64,000 bases of DNA, taken from the NCBI GenBank assembly GCA_963750045.1, contig CAVVPD010000004.1, positions 558,001 through 622,000 of the forward strand, written 5' to 3'. This stretch comes from DASUAS01 sp963750045 (GTDB lineage Bacteria > Actinomycetota > Acidimicrobiia > IMCC26256 > DASPTH01). A program made the translations under genes and the position numbers. Below, piece by piece: positions 42,513 to 52,329 of the stretch (positions within the stretch are counted from its first letter, which is position 1; the number at the start of each line of letters is the position of its first letter). The notes under the pieces were generated by a model. It saw only the letters and a list, made by a program, of their open reading frames with translations. It searched no databases and was not told where the DNA came from.

Positions 42513-43702
42513 GGTCGGGCTTCGATGCCGAGGAACTCGGCGAGGTTCGTGCTCATGATCTTGCGCTGGTCGGTGTCGGACAGGTCGCTCAGCTCGTGGA
42601 CATAGCTGACGGGGTCCGGGAGGCCTTCCGGGTGAGGGAAGTCCGATCCGAACACGAGCGAGTCGGGCGCCAACACGTCGAGGATGCGGCTGACCTTTTC
42701 CTCCGGGTACGGGGCCACGAGGAAGTGCTCGCGGAACACGTCGCTGGGGCGCTCGCTCAGCGTGCCGTTGCGGCTCTCCCGGCCCATCATGAAACCGTGG
42801 TCCATCTTGCGGATGGCGTAGGGCGCCCAGACCGCGCCGTGCTCGATGATCCCGATGCGTAGCTTCGGGAAGCGTCCGAACAAGTTGTGGAAGATCATCG
42901 CCGCCACCGTCTCCATGATCGGGCGGTCACCCCAGTACGCGAACCACTGGAACGCGTCGAAGCCGTCGAAGTAGTGGGTGTCGGGGTCGTAGCCGTACTC
43001 GGCCCCGGCGCGCTGGTACTTCGTGTAGTTGAGGTGCACGACCACACGGGCGGTCGACTCGTTCATGCGCGCCCAGAACGGGTCGTAGTAGGGGTCGGCG
43101 GGCGACCGGCCGTTGAGGGGGCCGGGCGGGAGCAGGATGGTGCGCGCGCCCTCGGCGAGCACGCGGTCCAGCTCGGCCACCATCACGTCGATGTTGGCGA
43201 GCGGCACGTTGGCCGGCGACAGGATCCGGCCCCGGTAATCGAAGCCCCAGTCGTCCTGCACCCACCGGTTGTGGGCCCGCACGTTGGCGGCGTTCGCCTC
43301 GGCGTCGTCGAGGAACTCCGACGCCACCGACACGCCGACCCCGGACGGGAACATGATCGCCGCCGCGAGCCCCTGCACGTCCATGACCTCGAGCCGGTTG
43401 TCGCGGTTCTGGTACGACGGCGCCATGAGCCGGAAGCTCTGCACGACCTTCTCGCGCTCCTCGGGGTCCTGGATTCGCAGCGGGTTCGCCTTGTAGGTCG
43501 CCGTCCCGGGCATTCCGGCGGTCACACCGAGCTCCTCCTGCATCCGCCGGAGATGCGCCGACGCCTTCTCGGGCACGTAGTCCACGGCGATCCTGCCCGA
43601 GTCGACGAACTTCTGCTCGAGGTGACGCGTGACCGCGTCGTCGGCGTCGTAGAAGTGGTTGTCGGCGTCGAAGACGGAATACGGGAGCTGGGTCTCGAAC
43701 AT
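42509..43702 (-). CDS. Amidohydrolase 2-family protein
   Basis: A 397-residue PF04909-type enzyme. YSVFDADNHFYD provides a DxxxH-like N-terminal metal site, VVVHLNYTKYQ and IGIIEHGAVWAPY the barrel His residues, and LVFGSDFPHPEGLPDP the conserved Asp. This subgroup is abundant in actinobacteria that degrade terpenoid or steroid compounds; its reactions are mostly unproven. ATG 43702 has GAGGGG six bases upstream. It sits between an ABC importer ATPase and an acyl-CoA dehydrogenase pair, suggesting it acts on the imported compound. Confidence 0.82.
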   Translation of the reverse strand: MFETQLPYSVFDADNHFYDADDAVTRHLEQKFVDSGRIAVDYVPEKASAHLRRMQEELGVTAGMPGTATYKANPLRIQDPEEREKVVQSFRLMAPSYQNRDNRLEVMDVQGLAAAIMFPSGVGVSVASEFLDDAEANAANVRAHNRWVQDDWGFDYRGRILSPANVPLANIDVMVAELDRVLAEGARTILLPPGPLNGRSPADPYYDPFWARMNESTARVVVHLNYTKYQRAGAEYGYDPDTHYFDGFDAFQWFAYWGDRPIMETVAAMIFHNLFGRFPKLRIGIIEHGAVWAPYAIRKMDHGFMMGRESRNGTLSERPSDVFREHFLVAPYPEEKVSRILDVLAPDSLVFGSDFPHPEGLPDPVSYVHELSDLSDTDQRKIMSTNLAEFLGIEARP

Positions 43703-43736
43703 GGCGTTCCCCTCGAGCAAGCGTCGGGCGGCGGTG

Positions 43737-44495
43737 TCAGCGTACGTCGCTCGATCGACCGGCACCGCGGGTGGAGTCGGACAGCACGGGCTCGCTCGCG
43801 CCCGAGTCCTCGCCGGTGTAGAGCGCGAAGACGGTCTCCTCGTCGAGGCCGTCGGCGGTTCCCGAGTAGACGACGGTCCCCTGGTTGAGCAGGTAGACGA
43901 CGCTCGCGAGCGCGAGCGCGCGGCTGATGTACTGCTCGACGATCAGCAAGGATGTGCCCTCGTCGGCCAGGCGCTCGATGAACTCGAAGATGGCGTCGAC
44001 GATCAACGGTGCCAGGCCCAATGAAGCCTCGTCGATCAGCACGACCTTCGGATCCGCGACGTAGGCCCGCACCAGGGCGAGCATCTGCTGCTCGCCGCCG
44101 CTCAGCGTGCCCGCGATCTGCGAGCGGCGCTCGCCGAGCACCTCGAAGGTGTCGACCGCGCGCTCGTAGGCCTCCCGCTGGTGCCGCTTGGCGACGTGCA
44201 TCACGAGGTTCTCCCGCACGGTGAGCGAGGGGAAGATCCCGCGTCCCTCGGGGATGAGGCAGACCCCCCGCCGTGCGCGTTGGTACGGGCTCAGCCTGGT
44301 CACCTCGGCGCCGTCGAAGACGACCGTGCCCTGCTTGGGGCGCAGCAGGCCCGCGGCCATCCGGAGCGTGGTCGACTTGCCCGCGCCGTTGGGCCCGAGG
44401 AGCGCGACCACCGACGAGTCGGGCACGTCGATCGAGACGTCGCGCAACACGGTCGTGTCGCCGTAGCCGCCCGTGACGTTCTGCAAGGTCAGCAT
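43737..44495 (-). CDS. Branched-chain-type ABC importer ATPase (LivF-like)
   Basis: A 252-residue ATPase. Walker A LLGPNGAGKST is at 32-42, RRGVCLIPEGRGIFPSLTVR is the Q-loop region, LSGGEQQMLALVRAY the signature and VVLIDEASLGLAPLIVDAIF the Walker B. The sequence is LivF-like rather than LivG-like. It follows the fused permease gene by 10 bp. The C-terminal 15 residues (ASEPVLSDSTRGAGR) are an extension. Confidence 0.9.
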   Translation of the reverse strand: MLTLQNVTGGYGDTTVLRDVSIDVPDSSVVALLGPNGAGKSTTLRMAAGLLRPKQGTVVFDGAEVTRLSPYQRARRGVCLIPEGRGIFPSLTVRENLVMHVAKRHQREAYERAVDTFEVLGERRSQIAGTLSGGEQQMLALVRAYVADPKVVLIDEASLGLAPLIVDAIFEFIERLADEGTSLLIVEQYISRALALASVVYLLNQGTVVYSGTADGLDEETVFALYTGEDSGASEPVLSDSTRGAGRSSDVR

Positions 44496-44505
44496 CGGGC
44501 TCCCT

Positions 44506-47247
44506 TCAGGTCACCGACGTGGCCGGCTGGTCGGTCAGGATCTCGGTCTCGGTGCCGAGGTACGCGGCCTGGACCAGTTCGCTCTCGCGCACCTCGGCCG
44601 GCGTCCCGGCGAAGATCAGGCGCCCGAAGTCCATCACGTAGATGTACTCGCACACCTCCATCACGAGCGCCATGTCGTGCTCCACCAGGAGCAGGCCGGT
44701 ACCACGGCTGGCGACCACGTGCTGCAGCACCTCGCCGAAACGCTCGGTCTCGGTCTGGTCGAGGCCTGACGACGGCTCGTCCAGCAGGATCACGTCGAAC
44801 TGTCCGGCGAGGGCGCGCGCCAGCTCCACGAGCCGCCGTTCGCCCGACGACAGGAGCGCGGCCTGCTCGTCGGCGAGTGCGCCGACGCCCGCGAGGCGCA
44901 TGGCTTCCACGGTGGCGTCGCGGGTCGTGCGCCGCTGACCCCGTGCGACCACGAGCTGGGTGAGCAGACCTCGACCGGCGAGGCCTGCTTCGCGCCCGAG
45001 CGCGACGTTCTCCTCCACGCTCAACGAGTTCCACAGCTCCGCCCGCTGGAACGTGCGGCCCAGGCCACGACGCGCCCGCGACGCCGAGCTGCTGCGGGAG
45101 ATCTCGGTTCCGTGCAACCGGACCGAGCCCTCCTGGGCCTTCACGAGCCCGCACGCGGCGTTGAAGGTCGTGGTCTTGCCGGCGCCGTTGGGCCCGATGA
45201 GACCGGTGATCCGGCCGACCGGCGCGTCGACGCTCAACGCGGAGACCGCCACCAGCCCTCCGAAGCGCACCGTGATGTCGCGCAGCTCCAGCCCGCTACC
45301 CGCTTCCACGCGGTGCCCGGCGGCGACGGCGAGGGGAGCAACCGCGGCGCCGGTGGCCAGGTCGAGGGTCGGCTCCGCGTGCGTCCGGCCGCCGACCCGA
45401 TCGAGCACATCGCGCAACCAGTGCGGCACCGACGGCGGCTTGCGGGAAACGACGCCGACGAAGACCACCGCGCCGCCGAATGCGATCTGGAGATACGCCT
45501 GGATGTTCGCGACGTCGATGTAGCTCGGCAGGATGCTGAAGATGCCCGCGGCGACCAGCGCGTACCAGGGTGCGCCGCCAGCCGCGAGCACGACCACCGC
45601 GATGATCGTCAGCGAGTTGAACGACGGGAACGACGCGCCGTTCACCGATCCCAGGAACCCGGCATAGAGCGCGCCGTACACCCCGGCCAGGAACGCGGAG
45701 ATGCAGAACACGAGAATGCGCGTCACGTTGGTGGTTGCACCCTCGGTGTCGAGCGCGAGCGGTGAGTCACGCAAGCCGCGGAGGAGCCGGCCCAACCGCC
45801 CGCGAACGATCGCGACGACGAGGATGGAACAGAGCACCGTGATCGCGAGGACGAGGTAGTAGTAGTCCTCGTCGGAGCTCGCGAAGCTCGGGCGGATCCC
45901 GTGGATGCCGTCGGCGGTGGGCCCGAACATGATGTCCTGCAGGTAGAGCATCTTCTCGAGCAGGATCCCGAAGCCGAGCGTGGCCAGCGCCAGGAACACG
46001 CCCGAGAGGCGGATGGCGGGCATCGCCACCGCGAGCCCGACGGGAACGGCCACGAGGCCCGCGAGGAGCAGCGCGAGGAGGAACGGGATCCCGTGGTCGC
46101 TCCCGAAGTGGCAGAACGCGGCCGCGCCCACTGCCGCGAACGCATACTGACAGAGCGAGACCTGGCCCGATTCCTTCACCAGCAGTCCCAGCGACAGGAA
46201 CAGGATCACGGTCATCAGGCCCACGGTCCAGAAGGACAGGTTCCGACCCACCAGGCTCGGCACCAGGACCAGGCCGCCGATGACGAGCACGGCCAGCCCG
46301 ATGCTGACCCGCGTCGGCGCCCGGTACGCGGTGCGGGGCGGCGGCGGGGGTGCGGCCCGGCGCAGAGCCAACAGGCGCTTCGGCGTCACGAGGAGCGCGA
46401 CGAACAGCACGATGAACGGCAGGCTCGCGGGCAGCCCTCCCAACCAGCTGACCGTCCCGATGTACTTCGTCGACACCGCCGCGCCCACGCCGATCGCGAG
46501 CCCGCCCGCGTAGGTGAGCGGGAGGTTCGAGAAGTAGCCGACCGCGGCGGCGCCGAACGCCTGCACCACGAGCAGGATCAGGAGGAGGGAGTTCAGCCCG
46601 ATGGTGGGCACGAGCAGCACCCCCGACATCGCCGCGAACACCGTGCCGATGATCCACGCGAAGCGCCGGACCGAGATCGGGTTGGTCCCCATGACGTTGA
46701 CGAGGTCCGGATCGTCCACCACCGCGCGCATGGCGACGCCGGCCCGGGCGTACCGGAAGTAGAGGTAGAGGGCGATGGTGGAGAGCAGTGCGATCCCCAT
46801 CGTGGTGGCCTGGTTGTACCCGATGTTGACCGAGCTGACCCTGAACGTCTCGGTGGAGAGGTAGTCGGGGACGATCAGCGACAACGTCGAGTCGGCCCAA
46901 CCGTCCGACCACAACGTGAGCGCACCCGAGATGCCCAGCGCCAGCCCGACCATCCCCACGACCTGGTACTCGGTGCTCACCCTCGACAGCATGCGGGTCA
47001 GCAGCTCGAGCAGGATCCCCATCAGCGGTCCGAGCACGAGGATGGCGAGCACCGCCGAGATCCGCCAGTCGATCCCTTCGCGCTGCCACAGGTCGTAGAA
47101 GACGAACGCGGCGACGGCGGCGATCGCGCCGTAGGCGAAGTTGAACACGCCCGACGTCTTGTACGTCAGGACGAGGCCGACGCCCGCGAGACCATAGATC
47201 GAGCCGGCGGTGAGGCCGATCACGATGAAGGGCAGCAGGTCCTGCAC
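44506..47247 (-). CDS. Fused LivH-LivM-LivG branched-chain-type ABC importer (permease-permease-ATPase)
   Basis: A single 913-residue polypeptide. Residues 1 to about 300 are LivH-like (IGLTAGSIYGLAGVGLVLTY, YARAGVAMRAVVDDPDLVNV); about 330-640 are LivM-like (LFLSLGLLVKESGQVSLCQY, LRGLRDSPLALDTEGATTNV); about 660-913 are LivG-like with Walker A LIGPNGAGKTTTFNAACG, signature LLSSGERRLVELARAL and Walker B VILLDEPSSGLDQ. GTG 47247 follows GGGGGA. With the LivF-like ATPase it makes a complete importer core; no binding protein is next to it. The substrate is probably the compound broken down by the following amidohydrolase and dehydrogenases. Confidence 0.88.
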   Translation of the reverse strand: MQDLLPFIVIGLTAGSIYGLAGVGLVLTYKTSGVFNFAYGAIAAVAAFVFYDLWQREGIDWRISAVLAILVLGPLMGILLELLTRMLSRVSTEYQVVGMVGLALGISGALTLWSDGWADSTLSLIVPDYLSTETFRVSSVNIGYNQATTMGIALLSTIALYLYFRYARAGVAMRAVVDDPDLVNVMGTNPISVRRFAWIIGTVFAAMSGVLLVPTIGLNSLLLILLVVQAFGAAAVGYFSNLPLTYAGGLAIGVGAAVSTKYIGTVSWLGGLPASLPFIVLFVALLVTPKRLLALRRAAPPPPPRTAYRAPTRVSIGLAVLVIGGLVLVPSLVGRNLSFWTVGLMTVILFLSLGLLVKESGQVSLCQYAFAAVGAAAFCHFGSDHGIPFLLALLLAGLVAVPVGLAVAMPAIRLSGVFLALATLGFGILLEKMLYLQDIMFGPTADGIHGIRPSFASSDEDYYYLVLAITVLCSILVVAIVRGRLGRLLRGLRDSPLALDTEGATTNVTRILVFCISAFLAGVYGALYAGFLGSVNGASFPSFNSLTIIAVVVLAAGGAPWYALVAAGIFSILPSYIDVANIQAYLQIAFGGAVVFVGVVSRKPPSVPHWLRDVLDRVGGRTHAEPTLDLATGAAVAPLAVAAGHRVEAGSGLELRDITVRFGGLVAVSALSVDAPVGRITGLIGPNGAGKTTTFNAACGLVKAQEGSVRLHGTEISRSSSASRARRGLGRTFQRAELWNSLSVEENVALGREAGLAGRGLLTQLVVARGQRRTTRDATVEAMRLAGVGALADEQAALLSSGERRLVELARALAGQFDVILLDEPSSGLDQTETERFGEVLQHVVASRGTGLLLVEHDMALVMEVCEYIYVMDFGRLIFAGTPAEVRESELVQAAYLGTETEILTDQPATSVT

Positions 47248-47368
47248 TCGATTCCCCCTGTTCGGCTCCCGCTCGGGGCAACCTATCGGACGTCCGCCAC
47301 CCGCCGCGCTCGTTGACCAGGTGCGCGTGTGCTTGACTCCCCGTCGTCTCGGCGGCATGCGAGGACCG

Positions 47369-48667
47369 ATGGACGAAGCGCTGCGGTCATGGTTGGAGGA
47401 AGCGGTCGGTGGACGAGTCGTCGACACCGTCCGTCCTTCGGTCGGCGGGTCGCGCGAGCTCTACCTCGTCGACGTGGAGCGACCCGACGGCACGGTGATC
47501 CCGCTCGTCGTGCGATGCGAGGGCGGAGGTTCGTTCGCGGGTACCGAGGTGTCCCTGGCGAGGGAAGCGGTCGTGTACCGCGCGCTCGAACCCACTGCGG
47601 TGCCGGTGCCCCGGGTGGTCGCCATGGCGCAGGACGGCAGCGTCCTCGTGATGGAACGCGTGCCGGGAGATGCAGACGTCTCCGCGCTCGATCCCGCGGC
47701 GCGGGCGGCGACCATGCGAGACTTCACCGACGCCCTGGCGACGTTGCACGGGTTGGACGTCGATTCGTTGGCGCTGCCCGGGTTCGACCGGCCCCGCACC
47801 GCCGAAGAGCACGCCCGGCTCGATCTCGAGATGTGGGCTCGCCTGGCTCGCGACGGCGTAGCCGACCTCGATCCGCTGGCCCGGTACGCGGGCGCGTGGC
47901 TGCGGGGACACGCGCCCGGCGCCGTCCCGCGGACCGTGCTCGTCCAGGGCGACACCGGGCCCGGGAACTTCGTGTTCGAGCACGAACGGGTCACGGGAAT
48001 CGTCGACTGGGAGTTCGCGCACCTCGGGGACCCGATGGACGACTGGGCCTGGATGGAGATGCGGGCCGCGCCCGCCGAGCTGCCCGCCCTCCGGATCCGC
48101 TACAGCCAGGCGACCGGGATCGACACCGACGCCGAGCGGATCCGCTACTACCGCGTTGCGGTCGACTACCGCTGCGCGATCACGACGTCGCTGGCCGTGA
48201 GCCGTGGTGGCGGCGCACGCGGGTGGGCGCCCTACCTGCTCGTCACGCAGCGCTACCTCGACGGCATCGCCACCCGCCTCTCCGCCATCCTCGGCGTCGA
48301 CGAGACGACCGAACTCCCGCCGCTCTCCCCCACTCCCCGCACCCCGCAGTTCGACGCACTGGTCGACGGCATCCGGGCCGCGGTCCGCGAGATCGACGAC
48401 GACGAGACCCGCGAGCAGACCCGCAACCTCCAGATCCTCGTGCGGTACCTGCGCGCCCACGACCAGGCCGGGGTCGAGCTCGAGGTGCTCGACCGTGCTG
48501 ATCGCGCTGCGACCCTCGGCGACGACGCGCTCGAACCCGAACCGTTCGCGGCGCTCGTCGAGGCCGCGGGCAGCGGCGCGGACGAACTCGTGTGGCGCTA
48601 CCTCCTCCGGCGTCACGCCCGTCAACGGCTGCTCTGGTCGTCGCTGCTCGATCGCGATCCCCGCTGA
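47369..48667 (+). CDS. Phosphotransferase-family (APH-fold) protein
   Basis: A 432-residue kinase-fold protein. VLVQGDTGPGNFVFEHERVT is the catalytic loop (Asp in QGD, usually HGD) and VDWEFAHLGDP the metal motif. The last 100 residues form an additional helical region not seen in aminoglycoside kinases. ATG 47369 follows GAGGA; ATG 47357 is an alternative. Proteins of this type often accompany acyl-CoA dehydrogenases and may phosphorylate a hydroxyacyl-CoA (as proposed for ACAD10), which is inference here. It is followed by an enoyl-CoA hydratase. Confidence 0.82.
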   Translation: MDEALRSWLEEAVGGRVVDTVRPSVGGSRELYLVDVERPDGTVIPLVVRCEGGGSFAGTEVSLAREAVVYRALEPTAVPVPRVVAMAQDGSVLVMERVPGDADVSALDPAARAATMRDFTDALATLHGLDVDSLALPGFDRPRTAEEHARLDLEMWARLARDGVADLDPLARYAGAWLRGHAPGAVPRTVLVQGDTGPGNFVFEHERVTGIVDWEFAHLGDPMDDWAWMEMRAAPAELPALRIRYSQATGIDTDAERIRYYRVAVDYRCAITTSLAVSRGGGARGWAPYLLVTQRYLDGIATRLSAILGVDETTELPPLSPTPRTPQFDALVDGIRAAVREIDDDETREQTRNLQILVRYLRAHDQAGVELEVLDRADRAATLGDDALEPEPFAALVEAAGSGADELVWRYLLRRHARQRLLWSSLLDRDPR

Positions 48668-48721
48668 CCGGCTTCCGTTCTACGGTGTCGCGGCAGCACC
48701 CTCAACGTCACGAGGAGTCTC

Positions 48722-49492
48722 ATGCACGTCTCCGTCGACATCGAAGACCACATCGCCGTCGTCACCATGGACCGGCCCCCGGTCAACGCGATCGAGATCG
48801 GCATGGGAGTCGAGCTCCGCGACGTGTTCAGCTCCTTCGCCGACAACCGGGACGTACGCGTGGCGATCCTGACTGCCGCGGGCGATCGGGCGTTCATGGC
48901 CGGCGTCGACCTCCAGACCGTCGGCCACCGTCCGGCCGAGCCGCCGAGCTACCAGATCGACCCGGTCCGATGGCCCCGGGACGCGATGTGGTCGATCACG
49001 GACTGCGCGGTGCCAGTGATCGGCGCGATCAACGGGCCCGCACTCGGCGCCGGTCTCGCGTTCGCCGCGTGCTGCGACATGCTCGTGGCGTCGGAGAACG
49101 CCACGTTCGGCGCCACCGAGATCAACGTCGGTGTGCTCGGGGCAAGCGCCCACCTCTCGATGCTGGTCGGTCGCCACAAGGCGCGGGAGATGTTCTTCAC
49201 CGGCGAGGTCGTGTCGGCCGCCGAGTTGCATCGCCTCGGTGCGGTGCGGGCGGTCGCGCCCCGCGCCGAGCTGCTCGGCGTGGCCCGCGAGCTCGCCGCC
49301 GTCCTGGCCGCCAAGAGCCCGATCGCGCTGCGCCTGGCCAAGGAGTCGATGAACCGCGTCGAAGGCCTCCCGCTCAAGGACGCGTACCGCATCGAGCAGG
49401 ACTACACCGACCGCATCATGCGCTTCGACGACGCCGCCGAAGCGCGCGCCGCCTTCTTCGAGCGGCGCGACCCCGAATGGAGGTGGGCGTGA
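48722..49492 (+). CDS. Enoyl-CoA hydratase/isomerase-family protein
   Basis: A 256-residue crotonase. VVTMDRPPVNAIEIGMGVEL, DRAFMAGVDLQTVGH and NGPALGAGLAFAACCDMLVA define the fold; the usual catalytic Glu pair is not obvious (TFGATEINVGVLGASAHLSM carries one candidate). GAGGAG lies six bases before ATG 48722. It follows the kinase-fold gene by 54 bp, on the same strand, and is convergent with an SDR. Confidence 0.87.
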   Translation: MHVSVDIEDHIAVVTMDRPPVNAIEIGMGVELRDVFSSFADNRDVRVAILTAAGDRAFMAGVDLQTVGHRPAEPPSYQIDPVRWPRDAMWSITDCAVPVIGAINGPALGAGLAFAACCDMLVASENATFGATEINVGVLGASAHLSMLVGRHKAREMFFTGEVVSAAELHRLGAVRAVAPRAELLGVARELAAVLAAKSPIALRLAKESMNRVEGLPLKDAYRIEQDYTDRIMRFDDAAEARAAFFERRDPEWRWA

Positions 49493-49515
49493 TGGCACCC
49501 GGCCCCGAGCGCTGA

Positions 49516-50337
49516 CTACCCGAAGTTGAGCGCCACCTTCGCGTAGGTACCGCCGTCGGTGGCCGGGATGCACACGCCCGACATGTACGCGGACTCGTCG
49601 GAGGCGAGGAAGAGCGCGAGGTTGGCGGCGTCGCGCATGTTGGGCGCCCGGTCGAGCTTGAGCGGCATCGGGGCCGCCGACGTGTCCCACTCGCCGCCGA
49701 GCTCCTCGTAGGACTTCTCCATCGGGTCGTCCTCCACCGCGCCGGCGAAATTTGCCGACATGCCGTGGAACGGGCACAGCGCGTTCACCCGGATCCCGAA
49801 CTCGCCCAGCTCCGTGGCCAGGCCCTTCACCAGCCCGTTCGCGCCGTGCTTGGCGGCGACGTAGCTGCGGAACCCCGGGTACGCGACCAGGCCGGCCGCC
49901 GAGGTCGTGACCACGATGTTCCCACCGCCCCCCTGCTGCAGGAAGCGGCGGGCCGCCGCCTGCGCGCCCAGGAAGACACCGGTGAGGTTCACCGCGACGA
50001 CCTTGTTGAAGTTCTCGAGCGGCGTGTCGACGAAGGAGACCTGGCCGAAGCCGACCTCGGGGATCCCGGCGTTGCAGTACATGACGTCGAGCCGGCCGAA
50101 CCCGTCGACCGCGGTCTGCACCGCCGCCGCCATGTCGTCGGGGCTGGTGACGTCCGCCTGGGCGTGCGTCGCCTCGCCGCCTGCCGCGCGGATCTCCTCC
50201 GCCAGCGACTTCACGTGCGTGTCGACGATGTCGGTCGCCACGACCTTGGCGCCTTCCGACGCGAAGAGCCGACTGGCCTCACGACCGAGGCCGTGCCCCG
50301 CACCGGTGATCACCACGACCTTGTCCGCGAGTCGCAT
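49516..50337 (-). CDS. SDR-family oxidoreductase
   Basis: A 273-residue classical SDR: TGAGHGLG at 11-18, D36 after beta-2 (VVATDIVD, favouring NAD), MYCNAGIPE around 86-94 and YVAAK with Y159/K163. An insertion of about 20 residues after the active site (AGAVEDDPMEKSYEELGGEW) may shape the substrate pocket. AAGGA precedes ATG 50337, and TAGGGT further upstream could be a -10 of its own. It is the last gene of the 49.5-56.0 kb minus-strand run. Confidence 0.87.
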   Translation of the reverse strand: MRLADKVVVITGAGHGLGREASRLFASEGAKVVATDIVDTHVKSLAEEIRAAGGEATHAQADVTSPDDMAAAVQTAVDGFGRLDVMYCNAGIPEVGFGQVSFVDTPLENFNKVVAVNLTGVFLGAQAAARRFLQQGGGGNIVVTTSAAGLVAYPGFRSYVAAKHGANGLVKGLATELGEFGIRVNALCPFHGMSANFAGAVEDDPMEKSYEELGGEWDTSAAPMPLKLDRAPNMRDAANLALFLASDESAYMSGVCIPATDGGTYAKVALNFG

Positions 50338-50399
50338 GGAGGTTCCTTTCGCCGGCGGATCGGCTTCCTCCGCCGACGAGCGTCACCCTACGACCGGAG

Positions 50400-51230
50400 T
50401 CACAGCTCCGCCAGAGACGCGTCAATGCGCGCCACCAGCTCGGTGTCACGGAAACGGGCCGTCCGGTACTCACGATGATGACCGCCCGCCGCGTGGACGA
50501 TCCTGCCGGTGACGTCGGCCGCGTCGTCCGACACGAGCCACGCCACCACGCGTGCGACGTGCAGTGGGTCGAGATCCAGCCCGGCGGGTGGTGCGGCGGC
50601 TTCGAACATGGCCGCGTTCATGCGGGTGAAGGCACCCGGCGACACCGCGTTCACGGTGATGCCGTGCGCTCGCCCTTCCTCGGCGAGCGACAACGTGAGC
50701 GACCACACCGCGGCCTTGGCCGCACCGTACGCGATTCCCCCGCCCCCGGGGATCCGGCTGTCGAGCGCCACCTCCGACACGGTGTTGACCACCCGGCCGC
50801 GGCCTCGAGCCTTGAGGTGCGGCCACGCCGCCCGTGCCGTGCCCACCGTGCCGACGAAGTTCACCGCCATCACCCGTGCGAGTGTCTCCTCGGTGATGGC
50901 CTCGATGCTCCCGCCCCCGGCGAGCCCGGCGTTGTTGACGACGATGTCGATGCGCCCGAACGCGTCGAGCGCGTGCTGCACGGCCTGTTCACCACCGGCG
51001 AAGGTCGCCACGTCGCTCGTGTCGGCCACGGCCCGACCACCGCCCGCGGTGATCTCCGCGGCGACGGCCGCGGCGACGCTGGCGTCGGCACCGCTCCCGT
51101 CGAGGGCGGCACCCACGTCGCACACCACGACCGCGGCCCCCTGGGAGGCCAGGAGCTGGGCGTGCGCCCGGCCGATCCCCCGTCCCGCGCCGGTGACCAA
51201 CGCGACCCGTCCGTCGAGGGGTGCGCTCAC
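50400..51230 (-). CDS. SDR-family oxidoreductase
   Basis: A 276-residue SDR with VTGAGRGIG at 12-20, CDVGA after beta-2 (NAD-type Asp) followed by a Gly/Ala/Asp-rich insertion (LDGSGADASVAA), VNNAGLAGGG at 98-107 and YGAAK with Y168/K172. This insertion type is common in actinobacterial SDRs acting on hydroxyacyl-CoA or terpenoid alcohols. GTG 51230 is the likely start; the longer frame adds no conserved residues. The upstream gene is 73 bp away. Confidence 0.83.
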   Translation of the reverse strand: MSAPLDGRVALVTGAGRGIGRAHAQLLASQGAAVVVCDVGAALDGSGADASVAAAVAAEITAGGGRAVADTSDVATFAGGEQAVQHALDAFGRIDIVVNNAGLAGGGSIEAITEETLARVMAVNFVGTVGTARAAWPHLKARGRGRVVNTVSEVALDSRIPGGGGIAYGAAKAAVWSLTLSLAEEGRAHGITVNAVSPGAFTRMNAAMFEAAAPPAGLDLDPLHVARVVAWLVSDDAADVTGRIVHAAGGHHREYRTARFRDTELVARIDASLAEL

Positions 51231-51303
51231 CGGGCCGACCCGCGCCGCGGCCGGCGACGCGTCCAAGAGCGACCGAGCGCCAGTTGGCCACGCACGCCGG
51301 CGA

Positions 51304-52326
51304 TCACGACCAGACGTCGCCCACCCGGTCGGCCCGGATGTCGTCGAGGCCCATCTGCCCGCGCCGGAAGGCCGACCACTGGTGGAGCGGCCACGCGTCC
51401 TGGTCGTCACCCCACGCGTCGATCCCGTTGATCGACCAGTGCATGAGGCTCTGCCAGCAGACCCCGTGCACCCCGGAGATCGGGATCGCCATCCGGCTCA
51501 CGCTCTCCCCCTCGACGTGAAGCTCACGGCCGTCGGAGTCGACGGCGTCGATCACGACGCGTCGTACGAACCCGTGCTCCGGGTCGCGCTCGCGTCGCTT
51601 CGAGCCTGCGACCATGTCGCGTCGGACGCCGTCGAGAAGGACGAAGCCGCCCGGGCCCGCACCGAAGAACGCGGTGTCGGGGGACGCCATCCCGGTGATG
51701 TACGTGCTCCGCCCGCCGTTGTCCTTCCACTGCTCCGGGCGCAGGTGCCACCAGGAGTGGTCTCGCATCGCGTAGCAGTCGATCGGGATGTCGTCGCCGT
51801 GGAGGCGGAGGTTCCCCGTGACGTGGCCGAACTGATCGAGGTGCCGCGGCTTCTCGTCGCCCGGCTCCCCGCCGCCCTGGATCCGGCGGTCGCGCGTGGT
51901 GCGAACCCAGGGCGGAGCGGCCGCCCGCCAGTCCAGGTCGAGCTCGATGACGTCCCGGTCACGGAAGGTGAGCCGGTACCGCTCGTTGGGCGTGAGCATC
52001 CGAATCCGCTGGCCGCTCGGAAAGGTGAAGTCGCGCAGGTCGCGCTCCTCGGGCAACGCCGTGTTGGTGTAGTTGACGTAGTAGGGGGTCTCCATGTGGA
52101 ACCAGGCGGTGTCGTCGAAGACGAAGACGCCGCCCCCGGCGATGCCGATGGTGGGACGGACGTAGTGATAGCTCCAACATCCGAGCTTCCGTTCCGCGTT
52201 GAAGAACCAGAACCAATAGGTCTCGTGCTCCCACCAGTGGTCGGACTCGGGCACGTGGAAGTTGTCGTCGTCGAGCAGTGCCTCGTTGCCCTCCTGGAGG
52301 GGAATCTCTGCCGGGAGGTCACTCAT
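51304..52326 (-). CDS. DUF7064/7065-like protein (aromatic-rich, all-beta)
   Basis: A 340-residue Trp/His-rich protein: HWWEHETYWFWFFNAERKLG, FDDTAWFHMETPYYVNYTN, CYAMRDHSWWHLRPEQW and INGIDAWGDDQDAWP. The pattern, with a central MRDHSWW motif, resembles an uncharacterised beta-barrel family (DUF7064/7065) found next to steroid- and terpenoid-degradation genes. I recall hydroxysteroid- or lipocalin-like proteins with similar layout but cannot confirm it. ATG 52326 lies 3 bp after the stop of the thiolase-like gene, so they are co-translated. Confidence 0.6.
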   Translation of the reverse strand: MSDLPAEIPLQEGNEALLDDDNFHVPESDHWWEHETYWFWFFNAERKLGCWSYHYVRPTIGIAGGGVFVFDDTAWFHMETPYYVNYTNTALPEERDLRDFTFPSGQRIRMLTPNERYRLTFRDRDVIELDLDWRAAAPPWVRTTRDRRIQGGGEPGDEKPRHLDQFGHVTGNLRLHGDDIPIDCYAMRDHSWWHLRPEQWKDNGGRSTYITGMASPDTAFFGAGPGGFVLLDGVRRDMVAGSKRRERDPEHGFVRRVVIDAVDSDGRELHVEGESVSRMAIPISGVHGVCWQSLMHWSINGIDAWGDDQDAWPLHQWSAFRRGQMGLDDIRADRVGDVWS

Positions 52327-52329
52327 GTG

